Below are positions 8,553 to 21,039 of a DNA stretch of 64,000 nt, piece by piece; position 1 is the stretch's first letter; each line of letters begins with the position of its first letter. The DNA is from Flagellimonas marinaquae (GTDB lineage Bacteria; Bacteroidota; Bacteroidia; Flavobacteriales; Flavobacteriaceae): NCBI RefSeq assembly GCF_003992675.1, contig NZ_RZMZ01000014.1, positions 96,725 to 160,724 of the forward strand, given 5' to 3'. A model generated the notes under the pieces. The model saw only the letters and a program-made list of their open reading frames with translations, did no database searches and was not told the DNA's origin. A program made the position numbers and the translations under genes.

Positions 8553-10142
8553 ATGGAATTTGAAAAGGAAATAGCAAAGCGAAGAACTTTTGGAATTATA
8601 TCCCACCCCGATGCGGGTAAAACCACTTTGACCGAAAAACTCCTCTTGTTTGGTGGTGCCATCCAAGAGGCTGGAGCGGTAAAAAGCAATAAAATCAAAA
8701 AGTCGGCCACAAGCGACTTTATGGAGATTGAGCGACAGAGAGGTATTTCGGTGGCTACTTCTGTTTTGGCCTTTATCTACAAAGACAAAAAAATAAATAT
8801 TCTCGATACACCTGGACACAAGGACTTTGCCGAGGACACTTTCCGTACCCTTACCGCAGTGGACAGCGTGATCGTCGTAATTGATGTGGCCAAAGGGGTA
8901 GAGGAGCAAACCGAAAAACTCGTGGAGGTTTGCCGGATGCGCAATATTCCCATGATCGTATTCATCAACAAACTAGATCGTGAGGGAAAAGATGCATTCG
9001 ACCTTTTGGATGAGGTTGAACAAAAGCTTGGACTAACGGTTACGCCTTTGAGTTTTCCCATTGGCATGGGCTACGATTTTAAAGGTATTTATAACATCTA
9101 CGAGAAAAACATCAACCTATTCAGCGGGAACAGCAAAAAGAATATTGAGGAAACCATCGCTTTTGATGACCTCAACAACCCGGAACTGGAAAAAATCATA
9201 GGTACCAAAGCCGCGGAGGAGCTTCGAAATAATTTAGAGCTGGTTGAAGGAGTATATCCTGAATTTGAAAAGGAAGCTTATTTAAAGAGCGAACTACAAC
9301 CCGTATTTTTTGGCTCCGCATTGAACAATTTTGGAGTAAGGGAACTGTTGGATTGTTTTGTAAACATTGCTCCATCGCCACGTCCCAAAAAGGCTGAAGA
9401 GCGTTTGGTGAAAGCCAACGAAAAAGAATTTTCGGGCTTTGTCTTTAAAATCCACGCTAACATGGACCCTAAGCACCGGGACCGATTGGCATTTGTGAAA
9501 ATTGTTTCGGGAACTTTTGAAAGAAACACTCCCTATTTGCACGTTAGACAAGGTAAAAAACTAAAATTTTCGAGTCCAAACGCCTTTTTTGCAGAGAAAA
9601 AGGAAATTGTGGATGTTTCCTATCCTGGGGATATTGTTGGACTGCACGATACGGGCAATTTTAAGATCGGTGACACCTTGACCAGCGGTGAAGAATTGCA
9701 CTATAAGGGTATCCCAAGCTTTTCGCCCGAACACTTTAGGTACATCAACAATGCTGACCCCATGAAAGCCAAGCAACTGTACAAGGGCATCGACCAGTTA
9801 ATGGACGAAGGGGTAGCCCAATTGTTTACGTTGGAAATGAACGGAAGAAAAGTCATTGGTACTGTGGGAGCATTACAGTATGAGGTCATACAATATCGTT
9901 TGGAACACGAATATGGCGCCAAATGCACTTATGAAAACTTTCCAGTACACAAAGCCTGTTGGGTAGAGCCCGAAGATGAGAAAAGTGAAGAGTTCCAAGA
10001 ATTCAAGCGGGTAAAACAGAAGTTTTTGGCCACCGACAAAAAAGGGCAGTTGGTATTTTTGGCAGATTCTCCGTTTTCCTTGCAAATGACCCAGCAAAAA
10101 TACCCCTCCGTAAAATTGCACTACACCTCGGAGTTCGAATAG
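8553..10142 (+). CDS. prfC: Peptide chain release factor 3 (RF3)
   Basis: RF3 is a translational GTPase that recycles RF1/RF2 from the ribosome after peptide release. The protein is 529 aa from the ATG at 8553; an in-frame TTG at 8535 would add six residues but overlaps the putative promoter and does not fit the family N-terminus. GTPase motifs are the P-loop SHPDAGKTT (about 17-25), DTPGHKDF (G3) and NKLDRE (G4), followed by the domain II/III region typical of RF3. KRRTFGIISHPDAG near the start is diagnostic of RF3 rather than EF-G. Length equals that of E. coli RF3. The gene stands alone, transcribed away from the adhesin operon. Confidence 0.96.
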   Translation: MEFEKEIAKRRTFGIISHPDAGKTTLTEKLLLFGGAIQEAGAVKSNKIKKSATSDFMEIERQRGISVATSVLAFIYKDKKINILDTPGHKDFAEDTFRTLTAVDSVIVVIDVAKGVEEQTEKLVEVCRMRNIPMIVFINKLDREGKDAFDLLDEVEQKLGLTVTPLSFPIGMGYDFKGIYNIYEKNINLFSGNSKKNIEETIAFDDLNNPELEKIIGTKAAEELRNNLELVEGVYPEFEKEAYLKSELQPVFFGSALNNFGVRELLDCFVNIAPSPRPKKAEERLVKANEKEFSGFVFKIHANMDPKHRDRLAFVKIVSGTFERNTPYLHVRQGKKLKFSSPNAFFAEKKEIVDVSYPGDIVGLHDTGNFKIGDTLTSGEELHYKGIPSFSPEHFRYINNADPMKAKQLYKGIDQLMDEGVAQLFTLEMNGRKVIGTVGALQYEVIQYRLEHEYGAKCTYENFPVHKACWVEPEDEKSEEFQEFKRVKQKFLATDKKGQLVFLADSPFSLQMTQQKYPSVKLHYTSEFE

Positions 10143-10252
10143 CATTGCAAGTGTTGCACATAAACCCGTACACCACTGTAGACTAATTGGTTGCGCTTAC
10201 CGTACTGCTTTTTTTCGTACCTTGATTTGAGTAACCAATAAATAGTCCAATT

Positions 10253-10684
10253 ATGAATACATCGGTAAAACCGCCTGTTTGGTTTTGGGTGGTAAGTGTT
10301 ATTGCACTTCTATGGAACTTGTTCGGGGTGATGAACTATCTCAATCAAGCTTTTAATCAAGTTGCCCTTTTGGAAACCATGGACCAAGCGCAACGTGAGG
10401 CATTTGAAGGAATTCCTGCTTGGGCCACTGCCGCCTTTGCCATTGCCGTCTTCTCGGGAACACTGGCATCCATTGGTCTTTTATTACGTAAGAAATGGGC
10501 TCATCCGCTGTTTATCATCTCCTTAATAGCAGCGGTGGCACAATTTATCCACTGGCTATTTATTTCCAATGCTGTAGAAGCGTTTGGACCGTCCACCTAT
10601 GGCATGCCCGTAGTGGTCATCCTTGTCGGTATCTTCTTTATTTTCTTTGCTAAAAAGGGAATAGAGAAAGGCTGGTTAAAATAA
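10253..10684 (+). CDS. Small integral membrane protein of unknown function
   Basis: The 143-aa protein has four predicted membrane segments: about 10-30 (WFWVVSVIALLWNLFGVMNY), 60-83, 88-108 and 120-137. A short loop between the first two contains METMDQAQREAF. Similar four-helix proteins are widespread in Bacteroidota and often carry unreliable transporter names; I recognise no catalytic or binding motif. It follows prfC by 110 bp and probably has its own promoter. It ends at a shared bidirectional terminator. Confidence 0.75.
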   Translation: MNTSVKPPVWFWVVSVIALLWNLFGVMNYLNQAFNQVALLETMDQAQREAFEGIPAWATAAFAIAVFSGTLASIGLLLRKKWAHPLFIISLIAAVAQFIHWLFISNAVEAFGPSTYGMPVVVILVGIFFIFFAKKGIEKGWLK

Positions 10685-10686
10685 GA

Positions 10687-10712
10687 AAAGCCCCAAAATT
10701 GGGGCTTTTTTA
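10687..10712. terminator. Bidirectional rho-independent terminator
   Basis: The stem AAAAGCCCC/GGGGCTTTT around AAAATT is flanked by A and T runs on both sides. It therefore works for the membrane-protein gene on the plus strand and the DUF3467 gene on the minus strand, whose stop codon it abuts. Confidence 0.88.
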
Positions 10713-11021
10713 TGCTTCACCGGTAGGTCCAAAATTTAATGGAATTGCCGGTTGATCATAATCCTGTATGGTGCCGTGTGTCTTTTCAAAACGGCTCACA
10801 TTGTCATTGAGTGCCTTCAGCAGTTTTTTTGCATGTTGGGGCGTCAAGATAATCCTGCTCTTTACCTTCGCCTTAGGAGCGCCTGGCATCAAGCTGATAA
10901 AATCTACCACGAACTCCGATACGGAATGGTTGATGATAGCTAGATTGGAATAGGTTCCTTCTGCCGTTTTCTCATCCAACTCAATATTGATCTGCTTTTG
11001 TTTCTTATTGTCTTCAGCCAT
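10710..11021 (-). CDS. DUF3467 family protein
   Basis: This 103-aa soluble protein belongs to the DUF3467 family: INIELDEKTAEGTYSNLAIINHS and FVVDFI near the start, then LTPQHAKKLLKALNDN. Its molecular role is unknown. Immediate downstream linkage to rpoC is conserved in flavobacteria. A strong hairpin with a T-rich tail separates it from rpoC by about 50 bp, so its expression may depend on read-through or its own promoter. Confidence 0.85.
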   Translation of the reverse strand: MAEDNKKQKQINIELDEKTAEGTYSNLAIINHSVSEFVVDFISLMPGAPKAKVKSRIILTPQHAKKLLKALNDNVSRFEKTHGTIQDYDQPAIPLNFGPTGEA

Positions 11022-11030
11022 AATATTTCA

Positions 11031-11062
11031 AAAGAAAAACCCCGGCCAACTGGCCAGGGTTT
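11031..11062 (-). terminator. Rho-independent terminator of the rpoBC operon
   Basis: On the minus strand, AACCCTGGCCA pairs with TGGCCGGGGTT around GT (one T-G pair), followed by TTTTTCTTT. It starts within 10 bp of the rpoC stop codon. Confidence 0.88.
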
Positions 11063-11070
11063 GTTGATAT

Positions 11071-14000
11071 TTAGAATTTGAATTCCTCTTTTCGGGCCAT
11101 GATTTCATCGTATTCCTCTTTGGAACCTACAATGATGCTATCATAATCCCTCATACCGGTACCGGCAGGAATCTTATGTCCTACGATCACATTCTCCTTC
11201 AATCCTTCCAAACTATCGACTTTACCGCTTACAGCGGCTTCGTTCAATACTTTAGTGGTTTCCTGGAACGATGCAGCAGAGATGAATGACTTAGTCTGCA
11301 ACGACGCTCTGGTAATACCTTGTAAGATAGGTGTTGCTGTAGCTGCAACGGCATCTCTTGCCGATACCAAGGTTTTGTCCTCTCTTCTCAAAATAGAGTT
11401 TTCATCCCTTAGTTCACGTACAGTCAAAATCTGTCCAGGCTTCAATCGTTCGGAATCACCAGCATCCTCAACAACTTTCTTACCGAAAATCTCATCATTC
11501 TCGTTGATAAAGTCGTCTTTGTGCACCAATTGATTCTCCAAGAAAATAGTATCTCCTGGATCTTCGATTTTCACCTTTCTCATCATTTGTCTTACAACAA
11601 CCTCAAAGTGCTTATCGTTGATTTTCACACCTTGCAAACGGTATACTTCCTGTACTTCGTTCACCAAGTATTGCTGTACCGCAGATGGTCCTTTAATGGC
11701 CAAGATATCTTCTGGTGTAATTGAACCATCGGACAATGGCATACCTGCACGTACGTAGTCATTCTCCTGAACCAAAATTTGGTTGGACAATTTCACCAAG
11801 TACTTCTTGATATCGCCAGTCTTGGACTCGATAATGATTTCGCGGTTACCACGCTTAATCTTACCGAAGGATACTACACCATCAATTTCGGATACAACGG
11901 CTGGGTTGGATGGGTTACGGGCTTCGAAAAGCTCAGTTACCCTTGGAAGACCTCCAGTAATATCCCCTGCCTTGGCAGATTTACGTGGGATTTTCACCAA
12001 AATCTTACCTTCTTTAACCTTCTCACCATCATCGATCATCAAGTGGGAACCAACAGGCAAGTTGTAGGAACGTAAGGTTTCACCCTTACCATCCTTGATC
12101 AACAAGGTTGGAATCAACTTTTTGTTTCTGGTCTCAGAAATTACCTTTTCTTGGAAACCGGTCTGTTCGTCGATTTCAACTTGGTAAGTAACCCCTTGCT
12201 CTATATTCTCGTAGGCGATTTCACCAGAGAACTCGGAAACAATGACGCCGTTATAAGGATCCCATTCACAAATAACAGTTCCTTTGGTAATCTTCTCTCC
12301 ATTTTTAATGTACAGCTGAGAACCGTAAGGAATGTTATTGGTACTTAGGGTAATTCCTGTTTTTGGATCTACAATCTTCACTTCTGAAGTTCGTGAAATC
12401 ACGATATTGGTTTTGCTTCCATCGCTAGCCTGACCTTCTACAACTCGCAAGTCTTCAATTTCGGCGATACCGTCGAATTTGGATTCCAACTTGTTGTCCT
12501 CGGAAATGTTACCTGCAATACCACCTACGTGGAAGGTACGCAAGGTCAACTGTGTACCAGGCTCTCCGATGGATTGTGCTGCAACCACACCAACGGCTTC
12601 TCCTCGTTGTACCATTTTATTGGTAGCAAGGTTTCTTCCGTAACACTTGGCGCAGATTCCCTGAGGAGCCTCGCAAGTCAATGGTGAGCGCACTTCTATC
12701 TTTTCGATTGGAGCTGCCTCTACCCTTTTCACGTCGACCTCGTTAATTTCTTGGCCTGCTCTTAGGATCAACTCCTCGGTCAATGGGTTGTACACATCGT
12801 GCAACGCAACCCTGCCCAAGATTCTTTCCCCAAGGGTTTCAACAATCTCTTCATTCTTCTTCAATGGTTCTACCTCGATACCTCTCAAGGTTCCACAATC
12901 TTCACTATTCACGATTACGTCTTGTGAAACATCCACCAAACGTCTGGTCAAGTAACCCGCATCCGCTGTTTTCAAAGCGGTATCCGCAAGACCTTTACGC
13001 GCACCGTGGGTAGAGATAAAGTATTCCAAAATGGACAATCCTTCCTTAAAGTTGGAAAGAATCGGGTTTTCGATAATTTCACCACCACCTGCGGTAGATT
13101 TTTTCGGCTTGGCCATCAATCCACGCATACCGGTCAACTGGCGAATCTGTTCTTTGGAACCCCTCGCACCAGAATCCAACATCATGTACACCGAGTTGAA
13201 TCCTTGCTTGTCCTCACGAATTCGCTTCATGGCCAATTCGGTCAACATGGCATTGGTAGAGGTCCAAACGTCGATTACCTGGTTGTAACGTTCGTTGTTG
13301 GTGATAAGCCCCATGTTATAGTTCATCATAATGCCATCGACTTGCTCGTTGGCATCGGCGATCATCTCCTGCTTTTCTGCTGGAATGATGATATCTCCCA
13401 AACTAAAGGATAGCCCCCCTTTAAAGGCGAAATCGTATCCCATGGCCTTGATTTTATCCAAGAAGTCGGCAGTGGTAGGCACATCGGTCACCGCAAGAAT
13501 GTCCCCAATGATGTTCCTAAGGGCTTTCTTGTTCAACACTTGGTTGATGAATCCTGCTTGTTCTGGCACCACGGTGTTGAACAATACACGACCCACAGTG
13601 GTCTCAATGATTTTGTAAACCAACTCACCTTCTTCATTAAAGTCCTTGGCCCTTACCTTAATGCCCGCGTTAAGCGATACTTTTTTCTCATTAAAGGCAA
13701 TTTCCACTTCCTCGGAAGAATAGAAGGTCAAACCTTCACCTGCTACAGGCTCCTCTTCGGTGGACTTTTTCTCTTTGGTCATATAGTACAGTCCCAAAAC
13801 CATATCTTGGGATGGTACGGTAATCGGAGAACCGTTGGCAGGGTTAAGGATGTTCTGCGAAGCCAACATCAATAGTTGCGCTTCCAAAATGGCCTCTGGC
13901 CCCAATGGCAAGTGAACTGCCATCTGGTCCCCATCAAAATCCGCGTTAAATGCTGTACACGCCAAGGGGTGCAAACGAATCGCCTTACCTTCAATAAGTT

Positions 14001-15369
14001 TTGGCTGGAACGCTTGGATACCCAATCTGTGCAATGTGGGGGCACGGTTCAATAGTACAGGATGTCCTTTTAGGACGTTTTCAAGAATGTCCCATACTAC
14101 AGGCTCTTTCTTGTCGATAATCTTTTTGGCAGATTTAACGGTCTTTACAATGCCTCGCTCAATCAACTTACGGATGATGAACGGCTTGTAAAGTTCGGCT
14201 GCCATATCTTTTGGAAGACCACACTCGTACAATTTCAATTCCGGCCCAACGACGATTACGGAACGGGCAGAGTAATCCACACGCTTACCCAAAAGGTTTT
14301 GACGGAAACGACCTTGTTTTCCTTTCAAGGAATCAGAAAGGGATTTTAGTGGTCTATTTGATTCTGTTTTTACCGCAGAAGCTTTTCTTGTGTTGTCGAA
14401 AAGGGAATCCACTGCTTCTTGAAGCATACGTTTTTCGTTCCTCAAGATTACCTCTGGTGCCTTGATTTCCATCAAACGCTTCAAACGGTTGTTACGGATA
14501 ATTACCCTACGGTACAGGTCGTTCAAATCGGAAGTGGCAAAACGACCACCATCCAACGGAACCAACGGACGCAATTCTGGTGGAATCACAGGAATCACCT
14601 TCATGATCATCCACTCTGGGTTGTTTTCCCTATTTCCTTGCGACTCACGCAAAGCCTCTACCACTTGAAGACGCTTCAGGGCTTCAGTTTTACGCTGCTT
14701 TGATGTTTCTGTGTTTGCCTTGTGACGAAGTTCATAGGACAATTGTTCCAAATCGATTCTGGACAATAAGTCGATCAAACATTCAGCACCCATTTTGGCG
14801 ATGAACTTATTGGGGTCGGTATCCTCCAAGTATTGATTCTCGGTAGGAAGCGTTTCCAAAATGTTCAAATATTCCTCTTCGGTCAAGAAATCCATTTTGT
14901 GGATTTCGTCACCTTCAGGTCCTTTGGCAATACCTGGCTGGATGACCACATACCTTTCGTAGTAGATGATCATATCCAACTTTTTGGATGGCAGTCCCAA
15001 AAGGTAACCAATTTTGTTTGGCAGCGAACGGAAGTACCAGATGTGCGCTACGGGAACCACAAGGTTAATGTGGCCCACGCGATCTCTACGTACCTTTTTC
15101 TCCGTCACTTCAACACCACAACGGTCACAAACGATACCACGATAACGGATTCTCTTGTATTTACCACAAGCACACTCATAATCCTTTACGGGACCGAAGA
15201 TACGCTCGCAGAACAATCCATCACGCTCTGGTTTGTGCGTTCTGTAGTTAATGGTTTCGGGTTTCAACACTTCCCCACGGGACTCGGCCAGAATCGACTC
15301 TGGAGAGGCCAATCCTATGGAAATTTTGTTGAACCTTTTTTGTGCGTTATTATCTTTTATTCTAGCCAT
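11071..15369 (-). CDS. rpoC: DNA-directed RNA polymerase subunit beta'
   Basis: This is the 1432-aa catalytic beta' subunit. Visible motifs include the N-terminal zinc ribbon ([20 protein letters not shown], about 66-86), the active-site [12 protein letters not shown] that binds the catalytic Mg ions, and the second zinc site with [13 protein letters not shown] near 900. The C-terminal [13 protein letters not shown] region is also present. It lies 40 bp after rpoB in the canonical rplKAJL-rpoBC order and is followed by a strong terminator. Length and motifs are those of an intact enzyme. Confidence 0.99.
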   Translation of the reverse strand: MARIKDNNAQKRFNKISIGLASPESILAESRGEVLKPETINYRTHKPERDGLFCERIFGPVKDYECACGKYKRIRYRGIVCDRCGVEVTEKKVRRDRVGHINLVVPVAHIWYFRSLPNKIGYLLGLPSKKLDMIIYYERYVVIQPGIAKGPEGDEIHKMDFLTEEEYLNILETLPTENQYLEDTDPNKFIAKMGAECLIDLLSRIDLEQLSYELRHKANTETSKQRKTEALKRLQVVEALRESQGNRENNPEWMIMKVIPVIPPELRPLVPLDGGRFATSDLNDLYRRVIIRNNRLKRLMEIKAPEVILRNEKRMLQEAVDSLFDNTRKASAVKTESNRPLKSLSDSLKGKQGRFRQNLLGKRVDYSARSVIVVGPELKLYECGLPKDMAAELYKPFIIRKLIERGIVKTVKSAKKIIDKKEPVVWDILENVLKGHPVLLNRAPTLHRLGIQAFQPKLIEGKAIRLHPLACTAFNADFDGDQMAVHLPLGPEAILEAQLLMLASQNILNPANGSPITVPSQDMVLGLYYMTKEKKSTEEEPVAGEGLTFYSSEEVEIAFNEKKVSLNAGIKVRAKDFNEEGELVYKIIETTVGRVLFNTVVPEQAGFINQVLNKKALRNIIGDILAVTDVPTTADFLDKIKAMGYDFAFKGGLSFSLGDIIIPAEKQEMIADANEQVDGIMMNYNMGLITNNERYNQVIDVWTSTNAMLTELAMKRIREDKQGFNSVYMMLDSGARGSKEQIRQLTGMRGLMAKPKKSTAGGGEIIENPILSNFKEGLSILEYFISTHGARKGLADTALKTADAGYLTRRLVDVSQDVIVNSEDCGTLRGIEVEPLKKNEEIVETLGERILGRVALHDVYNPLTEELILRAGQEINEVDVKRVEAAPIEKIEVRSPLTCEAPQGICAKCYGRNLATNKMVQRGEAVGVVAAQSIGEPGTQLTLRTFHVGGIAGNISEDNKLESKFDGIAEIEDLRVVEGQASDGSKTNIVISRTSEVKIVDPKTGITLSTNNIPYGSQLYIKNGEKITKGTVICEWDPYNGVIVSEFSGEIAYENIEQGVTYQVEIDEQTGFQEKVISETRNKKLIPTLLIKDGKGETLRSYNLPVGSHLMIDDGEKVKEGKILVKIPRKSAKAGDITGGLPRVTELFEARNPSNPAVVSEIDGVVSFGKIKRGNREIIIESKTGDIKKYLVKLSNQILVQENDYVRAGMPLSDGSITPEDILAIKGPSAVQQYLVNEVQEVYRLQGVKINDKHFEVVVRQMMRKVKIEDPGDTIFLENQLVHKDDFINENDEIFGKKVVEDAGDSERLKPGQILTVRELRDENSILRREDKTLVSARDAVAATATPILQGITRASLQTKSFISAASFQETTKVLNEAAVSGKVDSLEGLKENVIVGHKIPAGTGMRDYDSIIVGSKEEYDEIMARKEEFKF

Positions 15370-15409
15370 AACAATATGGTGATGATATAATTAATGTAAT
15401 GATAGTATT

Positions 15410-18400
15410 CTACTCTTCCAAACGAATATCCAAGCCCAAACCTTTAAGTTCGTGCATCAATACGTTGAAAGATTCTGGCAACCCAGGTTCTGGCATGGTC
15501 TCGCCCTTTACGATGGTTTCGTAGGTCTTGGCCCTTCCGATCACATCATCCGACTTAACGGTCAATATCTCCCTTAGGGTAGATGATGCTCCGTAGGCTT
15601 CCAATGCCCAAACTTCCATCTCTCCAAAACGCTGACCACCGAACTGTGCCTTACCACCCAATGGTTGCTGTGTGATCAAGGAGTAGGGTCCAATCGATCT
15701 TGCGTGCATCTTATCGTCCACCATGTGGCCCAATTTCAGCATATAGATCACACCAACAGTTGCACGTTGATCAAAACGCTGACCTGTTCCACCGTCGTAC
15801 AGATAGGTATGTCCAAATCTTGGAACACCGGCTTCATCGGTAAGCTTGTTGATCTCGTCCAAGGAGGCACCGTCGAAAATTGGGGTCGCATATTTCTGAC
15901 CCAACTTCAATCCGGCCCAACCCAATACGGTTTCGTAGATCTGACCAATGTTCATCCTTGAAGGTACACCTAGTGGGTTCAATACAATGTCCACTGGGGT
16001 TCCATCTTCCAAGAACGGCATATCCTCTTGACGTACGATGCGGGCAACAATACCTTTGTTACCGTGACGACCCGCCATTTTATCACCTACTTTCAGCTTA
16101 CGCTTTTTGGCGATGTATACCTTAGCCAACTTCATGATACCTGCAGGAAGCTCATCCCCTACGGAGATGGTAAACTTGTCTCTTCTTAGGTTACCTTGAA
16201 TATCGTTCAATTTGATTTTGTAGTTGTGCAATAGATCGGCAACCAATGCATTGGTTTTGTCGTCCGTTGTCCAGCTACCTCCTACCAAGTGAGCGAAATC
16301 ATCAACAGCATTCAACATTTTGATGGTGTATTTCTTTCCTTTTGGAAGTACTTCCTCACCCAAATCGTTGATAACACCTTGTGATGTTTTTCCGCTGATC
16401 AATCCAAACAACTTCTCGATCAATACATCTTTCAGTTGTTGGAACTTCACTTCGTAGTCCATCTCCAATCTTGCGATGGCTTCTTTGTCTTCAGAACGCT
16501 TTCTCTTGTCCTTAATGGAACGTGAGAACAATTTCTTGTCGATTACCACACCTCTTAAAGATGGTGAAGCTTTCAATGAAGCATCTTTTACGTCGCCCGC
16601 CTTGTCACCAAAGATGGCACGCAATAGTTTTTCTTCCGGTGTTGGATCGGACTCTCCTTTTGGAGTGATCTTACCGATTAAAATGTCACCAGGCTTCACT
16701 TCGGCACCGATACGGATCATACCGTACTCGTCCAAATCTTTGGTAGCCTCTTCGGAAACGTTCGGAATATCATTTGTCAATTCCTCTGCACCCAACTTGG
16801 TATCCCTTACTTCCAAGGAATATTCATCGATATGGATAGAGGTAAAGATATCCTCGCGTACCACTTTTTCGGAAATCACGATCGCATCCTCAAAGTTGTA
16901 TCCTTTCCAAGGCATAAAGGCAACCTTCATATTTCTACCCAAGGCCAATTCACCTTTTTCGGTAGCGTATCCTTCACAAAGCACCTGACCTTTTTTCACC
17001 TTGTCACCTTTCTTCACGATGGGCTTCAAGTTGATGCTGGTCCCTTGGTTGGTTTTTCTAAACTTCACCAATTGGTAGGTTTTCGAGTCTTCGTCAAAAC
17101 TTACCAAGCGCTCTTCCTCGGTCCTATCATATTTTATGGTAATCTTCTGTGAATCCACATATTCCACCACCCCGTCTCCTTCGGCATTGATCAGCACCCT
17201 TGAATCGGTAGCTACTTGTCTTTCTAGACCTGTACCTACGATTGGTGATTCTGGTCTCAACAAAGGTACAGCTTGGCGCATCATGTTAGATCCCATCAAG
17301 GCCCTGTTCGCATCATCGTGCTCCAAGAATGGAATCAAGGATGCCGAAATGGATGCTATCTGGTTGGGGGCAACATCGGTGTACTTCACCTCTGTTGGGT
17401 CCACCACTGGGAAATCGCCTTCTTCACGGGCAATTACCTTTTCTCTTTCAATGGTTCCATCGTCCGCCAATGGAATGTTGGCTTGGGCAATCTTCATTCC
17501 CTCTTCTTCCTCTGCACTGAGATAGATATGGTTTTTCGTATCCACTTTTCCATCTTCCACTTTGCGGTAGGGAGTTTCCAAGAAGCCCATATTGTTCACC
17601 TTGGCAAATACGGACAAGGAAGAAATCAAACCAATGTTCGGTCCTTCAGGTGTCTCGATCGGACACAATCTTCCGTAGTGTGTATAGTGAACGTCACGCA
17701 CCTCGAAACCGGCTCTTTCTCGGGAAAGACCTCCTGGCCCTAGTGCGGACAATCTTCTTTTGTGTGTAATCTCGGCCAACGGGTTGGTCTGGTCCATGAA
17801 CTGGGACAACTGGTTGGTACCGAAGAAAGAGTTGATCACGGATGACAGGGTCTTCGCATTGATCAAATCAATCGGGGTAAACACCTCATTGTCACGTACG
17901 TTCATACGCTCACGAATGGTACGCGCCATACGGGCCAAACCTACGCCAAACTGCTGGGACAATTGCTCCCCAACAGTCCTTACACGACGGTTGGACAAGT
18001 GATCGATATCATCAATCTCCGCTTTGGAGTTGATCAACTCGATCAAATATTTAATGATGGTGATGATATCCTCTTTGGTCAACACTTGTTTGTCCATTCC
18101 GATATCCAATCCCAATTTTTTGTTCATTCTGTAACGACCTACTTCACCTAAGTTGTAACGTTGGTCGGAGAAGAACAATTTATCGATAATACCACGAGCG
18201 GTCTCTTCATCTGGCGGCTCGGCATTACGCAATTGTCTGTAGATATGTTCTACCGCTTCCTTTTCGGAGTTGGTAGGATCCTTTTGCAAGGTATTGTGGA
18301 TAATGGCGTAATCGGATTGTGCATTGTTCTCCTTGTGAAGCAAAATGGTCTTCACATCGGCATCAATGATCTCATCGATATGCTCTTTTTCCAAAATGGT

Positions 18401-19219
18401 ATCACGATCCAATACAATTTCGTTTCTTTCGATGGAAACCACTTCTCCAGTATCCTCGTCCACGAAATCTTCATGCCAAGTGTTCAACACCCTAGCGGCC
18501 AATTTACGGCCCAATACTTTTTTAAGCCCGCTCTTGGAAACTTTTACTTCTTCCGAAAGGTCGAAGATTTCCAAAATATCCTTGTCCCTTTCAAAGCCTA
18601 TGGCTCGGAACAATGTGGTTACGGGCAACTTTTTCTTCCTATCGATGTAGGCATACATTACCGAGTTGATATCGGTGGCAAATTCGATCCAAGACCCTTT
18701 GAACGGGATAACCCTGGCCGAATATAGTTTTGTTCCATTTGCGTGGAAAGATTGTCCAAAGAAAACCCCTGGCGATCTGTGCAACTGGGACACTACAACA
18801 CGTTCTGCACCATTGATCACAAAGGTTCCACTTGGGGTCATGTAAGGGATGGTACCCAAGTACACATCCTGTACGATGGTCTCGAAATCTTCGTGCTCTG
18901 GATCGGTACAGTACAATTTTAGACGTGCCTTGAGAGGAACGCTGTAAGTGAGTCCACGCTCGATACATTCTTGGATGGAGTATCTTGGCGGATCAATGAA
19001 GTAGTCCAAAAACTCAAGTACAAACTGGTTTCTGGTATCTGTGATTGGAAAATTCTCCATGAAGGTGTTGTAGAGACCTTCGTTTCCTCTTTCGTCAGAT
19101 TTAGTTTCAAGCTGGAAAAAGTCTTGGAACGATTTTATCTGAATGTCCAAGAAATCCGGGTATTCCGGTATGTTCTTAGCGGATGCGAAATTAACTCTTT
19201 CAATAGTGTTTGTGAACAT
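15410..19219 (-). CDS. rpoB: DNA-directed RNA polymerase subunit beta
   Basis: This is the 1269-aa beta subunit. The rifampicin-binding region is visible ([18 protein letters not shown] followed by LSALGPGG). The residues equivalent to E. coli D516, H526 and S531 are all wild-type, so the sequence itself gives no sign of rifampicin resistance. The C-terminal part has [21 protein letters not shown] and ends in [11 protein letters not shown]. It sits 128 bp after rplL, with a hairpin in the gap that may set the ribosomal-protein to polymerase ratio, and 40 bp before rpoC. Confidence 0.99.
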   Translation of the reverse strand: MFTNTIERVNFASAKNIPEYPDFLDIQIKSFQDFFQLETKSDERGNEGLYNTFMENFPITDTRNQFVLEFLDYFIDPPRYSIQECIERGLTYSVPLKARLKLYCTDPEHEDFETIVQDVYLGTIPYMTPSGTFVINGAERVVVSQLHRSPGVFFGQSFHANGTKLYSARVIPFKGSWIEFATDINSVMYAYIDRKKKLPVTTLFRAIGFERDKDILEIFDLSEEVKVSKSGLKKVLGRKLAARVLNTWHEDFVDEDTGEVVSIERNEIVLDRDTILEKEHIDEIIDADVKTILLHKENNAQSDYAIIHNTLQKDPTNSEKEAVEHIYRQLRNAEPPDEETARGIIDKLFFSDQRYNLGEVGRYRMNKKLGLDIGMDKQVLTKEDIITIIKYLIELINSKAEIDDIDHLSNRRVRTVGEQLSQQFGVGLARMARTIRERMNVRDNEVFTPIDLINAKTLSSVINSFFGTNQLSQFMDQTNPLAEITHKRRLSALGPGGLSRERAGFEVRDVHYTHYGRLCPIETPEGPNIGLISSLSVFAKVNNMGFLETPYRKVEDGKVDTKNHIYLSAEEEEGMKIAQANIPLADDGTIEREKVIAREEGDFPVVDPTEVKYTDVAPNQIASISASLIPFLEHDDANRALMGSNMMRQAVPLLRPESPIVGTGLERQVATDSRVLINAEGDGVVEYVDSQKITIKYDRTEEERLVSFDEDSKTYQLVKFRKTNQGTSINLKPIVKKGDKVKKGQVLCEGYATEKGELALGRNMKVAFMPWKGYNFEDAIVISEKVVREDIFTSIHIDEYSLEVRDTKLGAEELTNDIPNVSEEATKDLDEYGMIRIGAEVKPGDILIGKITPKGESDPTPEEKLLRAIFGDKAGDVKDASLKASPSLRGVVIDKKLFSRSIKDKRKRSEDKEAIARLEMDYEVKFQQLKDVLIEKLFGLISGKTSQGVINDLGEEVLPKGKKYTIKMLNAVDDFAHLVGGSWTTDDKTNALVADLLHNYKIKLNDIQGNLRRDKFTISVGDELPAGIMKLAKVYIAKKRKLKVGDKMAGRHGNKGIVARIVRQEDMPFLEDGTPVDIVLNPLGVPSRMNIGQIYETVLGWAGLKLGQKYATPIFDGASLDEINKLTDEAGVPRFGHTYLYDGGTGQRFDQRATVGVIYMLKLGHMVDDKMHARSIGPYSLITQQPLGGKAQFGGQRFGEMEVWALEAYGASSTLREILTVKSDDVIGRAKTYETIVKGETMPEPGLPESFNVLMHELKGLGLDIRLEE

Positions 19220-19293
19220 CTATGGACAAATTTTGATCGTGAATACTATGTGGGTTCGTGTATGGCTTTATACACTCCTTATATAAATAGGCT

Positions 19294-19322
19294 AAGGTCT
19301 AACCAAAAAATGGAAAGACCTT
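19294..19322 (-). promoter_or_regulatory. Hairpin in the rplL-rpoB gap, candidate attenuator
   Basis: AAGGTCT and AGACCTT form a perfect 7-bp stem, extended by an inner CCA/TGG. It lies between rplL and rpoB on the transcribed strand. There is no T run after it, so it is not a complete intrinsic terminator. In E. coli a partial terminator and an RNase III site occupy this gap; a similar role here is inferred from position only. Confidence 0.45.
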
Positions 19323-19347
19323 AACCAAGTTCTACTGGGAAAAGCGA

Positions 19348-19728
19348 TTATTTAAGCTCAACTTCTGCTCCTGCTTCTTCCAATGATTTTTTGATACCTT
19401 CTGCTTCGTCTTTGGAAATACCTTCCTTAACAGCTTTAGGTGCGCTGTCTACGATGTCCTTAGCTTCTTTCAAACCAAGACCGGTCAATTCCTTAACCAA
19501 TTTTACAACTGCCAATTTAGATCCACCAGCAGCGGTAAGGATTACATCAAATTCGGTTTTTTCCTCAGCAGCTTCTTCACCTCCACCAGCGGCAGCACCA
19601 CCAGCAACGGCTACTGCAGCAGCAGCGGGCTCGATACCATATTCTTCTTTTAAAATGTCGGCCAACTCATTTACCTCTTTTACTGTAAGGTTTACCAACT
19701 GTTCTGCAAAATCTTTTAAATCTGCCAT
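19348..19728 (-). CDS. rplL: 50S ribosomal protein L7/L12
   Basis: The 126-aa acidic stalk protein recruits translation factors. It has the N-terminal dimerisation helices ([28 protein letters not shown]), an Ala/Gly-rich hinge (about 35-55) and the C-terminal factor-binding domain ([28 protein letters not shown], ending AGAEVELK). It follows rplJ by 55 bp in the conserved operon. Multiple copies per ribosome require higher synthesis than its neighbours. Confidence 0.98.
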   Translation of the reverse strand: MADLKDFAEQLVNLTVKEVNELADILKEEYGIEPAAAAVAVAGGAAAGGGEEAAEEKTEFDVILTAAGGSKLAVVKLVKELTGLGLKEAKDIVDSAPKAVKEGISKDEAEGIKKSLEEAGAEVELK

Positions 19729-19783
19729 TTTTCTATCGTTTAATAAAAATGTTTAAAAATATACTTAGTTTATTGTGCGCGAA

Positions 19784-20302
19784 TTATTCTTTCTCAGATA
19801 GGGTTTTAAGGATACCTGCCAATTTACCACCTCCGGACTTAAGACCAGAAATAACGTTTTTGGCGGGAGATTGCAACAATCCGATGATATCCCCGATAAC
19901 TTCCTCTTTGGACTTGATTTCAACAAGTGCGTCAAGGTAATTGTCCCCAATGTAGATAGCCTCTTCAATAAAGGCACCTTTCAACAAGGGCTTATCTGAT
20001 TTTTTTCTAAAGTTCTTGATAAGTTTCGCAGGTGCGTTCCCTGTTTCGGACAACATCAGAGATGTATTGCCTTTCAACACTTCGGGAAGTTCACCAAATT
20101 CCTTATCAGAAGCTTCCATTGCTTTTGCAAGCAAGGTGTTCTTTACGACCGCAAGCTTAATGTTCGCCTTGAAACACGCCCTTCTTAAGTTGGAAGTGTC
20201 CACGGCATTCAATCCTGATATATCCGCCAAGTAAATGTTCGGATTATCGGCCAACTGTGCAGTCAAGTCTTTTATTACTGTTGCTTTTTCTTCTCTTGTC
20301 AT
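19784..20302 (-). CDS. rplJ: 50S ribosomal protein L10
   Basis: The 172-aa base of the ribosomal stalk anchors the L7/L12 dimers through its C-terminal helix and binds 23S rRNA by its N-terminal domain. Family features include TREEKATVIKDLTAQL at the start, NLRRACFKANIKLAVVKNTLLAKA, and GLLQSPAKNVISGL near the end. It lies between rplA and rplL. In other bacteria L10 or its L7/L12 complex represses its own mRNA; no leader structure was identified here. Confidence 0.97.
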   Translation of the reverse strand: MTREEKATVIKDLTAQLADNPNIYLADISGLNAVDTSNLRRACFKANIKLAVVKNTLLAKAMEASDKEFGELPEVLKGNTSLMLSETGNAPAKLIKNFRKKSDKPLLKGAFIEEAIYIGDNYLDALVEIKSKEEVIGDIIGLLQSPAKNVISGLKSGGGKLAGILKTLSEKE

Positions 20303-20326
20303 AGTTAAAAAAATTGAACTACCAGT

Positions 20327-21019
20327 TTATTGAACCGCTTTTGGATCTAATTGAACACTAGGACTCATGGTACTGGACAAGTAAATACTTTTCATGTACA
20401 CACCTTTTGCAGCAGAAGGTTTCATTTTGATAAGGGTATCTATCAACTCCCTTGCATTTCCAGCGATTTTGTCCGCGGAGAATGAAGCCTTTCCGATTGC
20501 AGCGTGTACAATACCTGTCTTATCTACCTTAAAGTCTATCTTACCGGCCTTTACATCAGATACTGCCTTGGCAACATCCATAGTTACTGTACCGGTCTTT
20601 GGATTGGGCATTAAGCCCCTTGGTCCCAAAATTCTACCTAGTGGTCCCAATTTACCCATAACGCTTGGCATGGTGATGATAACATCAACATCGGTCCAAC
20701 CGTTTTTGATTTTCTCCAAATATTCGTCCAACCCTACAAAGTCAGCCCCAGCCTCTTTGGCCTCTGCTTCTTTGTCTGGAGTCACCAATGCCAAAACCTT
20801 TACGTCTTTACCTGTTCCATGAGGAAGGGTAACAACACCACGCACCATTTGGTTGGCTTTTCTGGGATCTACACCCAAGCGAACCGCCAAATCAATGGAA
20901 GCGTCAAATTTTACATTGGTTATTTCTTTTACTAAAGCTGATGCCTCTTCCAAAGTATAGAGCTTATTCTTGTCTATCTTGGCATGGGCCTCTTTCTGCT
21001 TTTTAGTCAATTTTGCCAT
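20327..21019 (-). CDS. rplA: 50S ribosomal protein L1
   Basis: The 230-aa protein of the E-site stalk has the signature around [23 protein letters not shown] and [20 protein letters not shown]. Full-length for the family. It lies 20 bp after rplK and 24 bp before rplJ. L1 autoregulates the rplKA mRNA in enterobacteria; whether that holds here is unknown. Confidence 0.98.
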   Translation of the reverse strand: MAKLTKKQKEAHAKIDKNKLYTLEEASALVKEITNVKFDASIDLAVRLGVDPRKANQMVRGVVTLPHGTGKDVKVLALVTPDKEAEAKEAGADFVGLDEYLEKIKNGWTDVDVIITMPSVMGKLGPLGRILGPRGLMPNPKTGTVTMDVAKAVSDVKAGKIDFKVDKTGIVHAAIGKASFSADKIAGNARELIDTLIKMKPSAAKGVYMKSIYLSSTMSPSVQLDPKAVQ

Positions 21020-21039
21020 TTCTTAATTGCTTTCAGATT

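Noticed and set aside
13006..13413. Long plus-strand frames opposite rpoC and rpoB
   Set aside because: These genes are certain on the minus strand; the opposite frames have no family resemblance.
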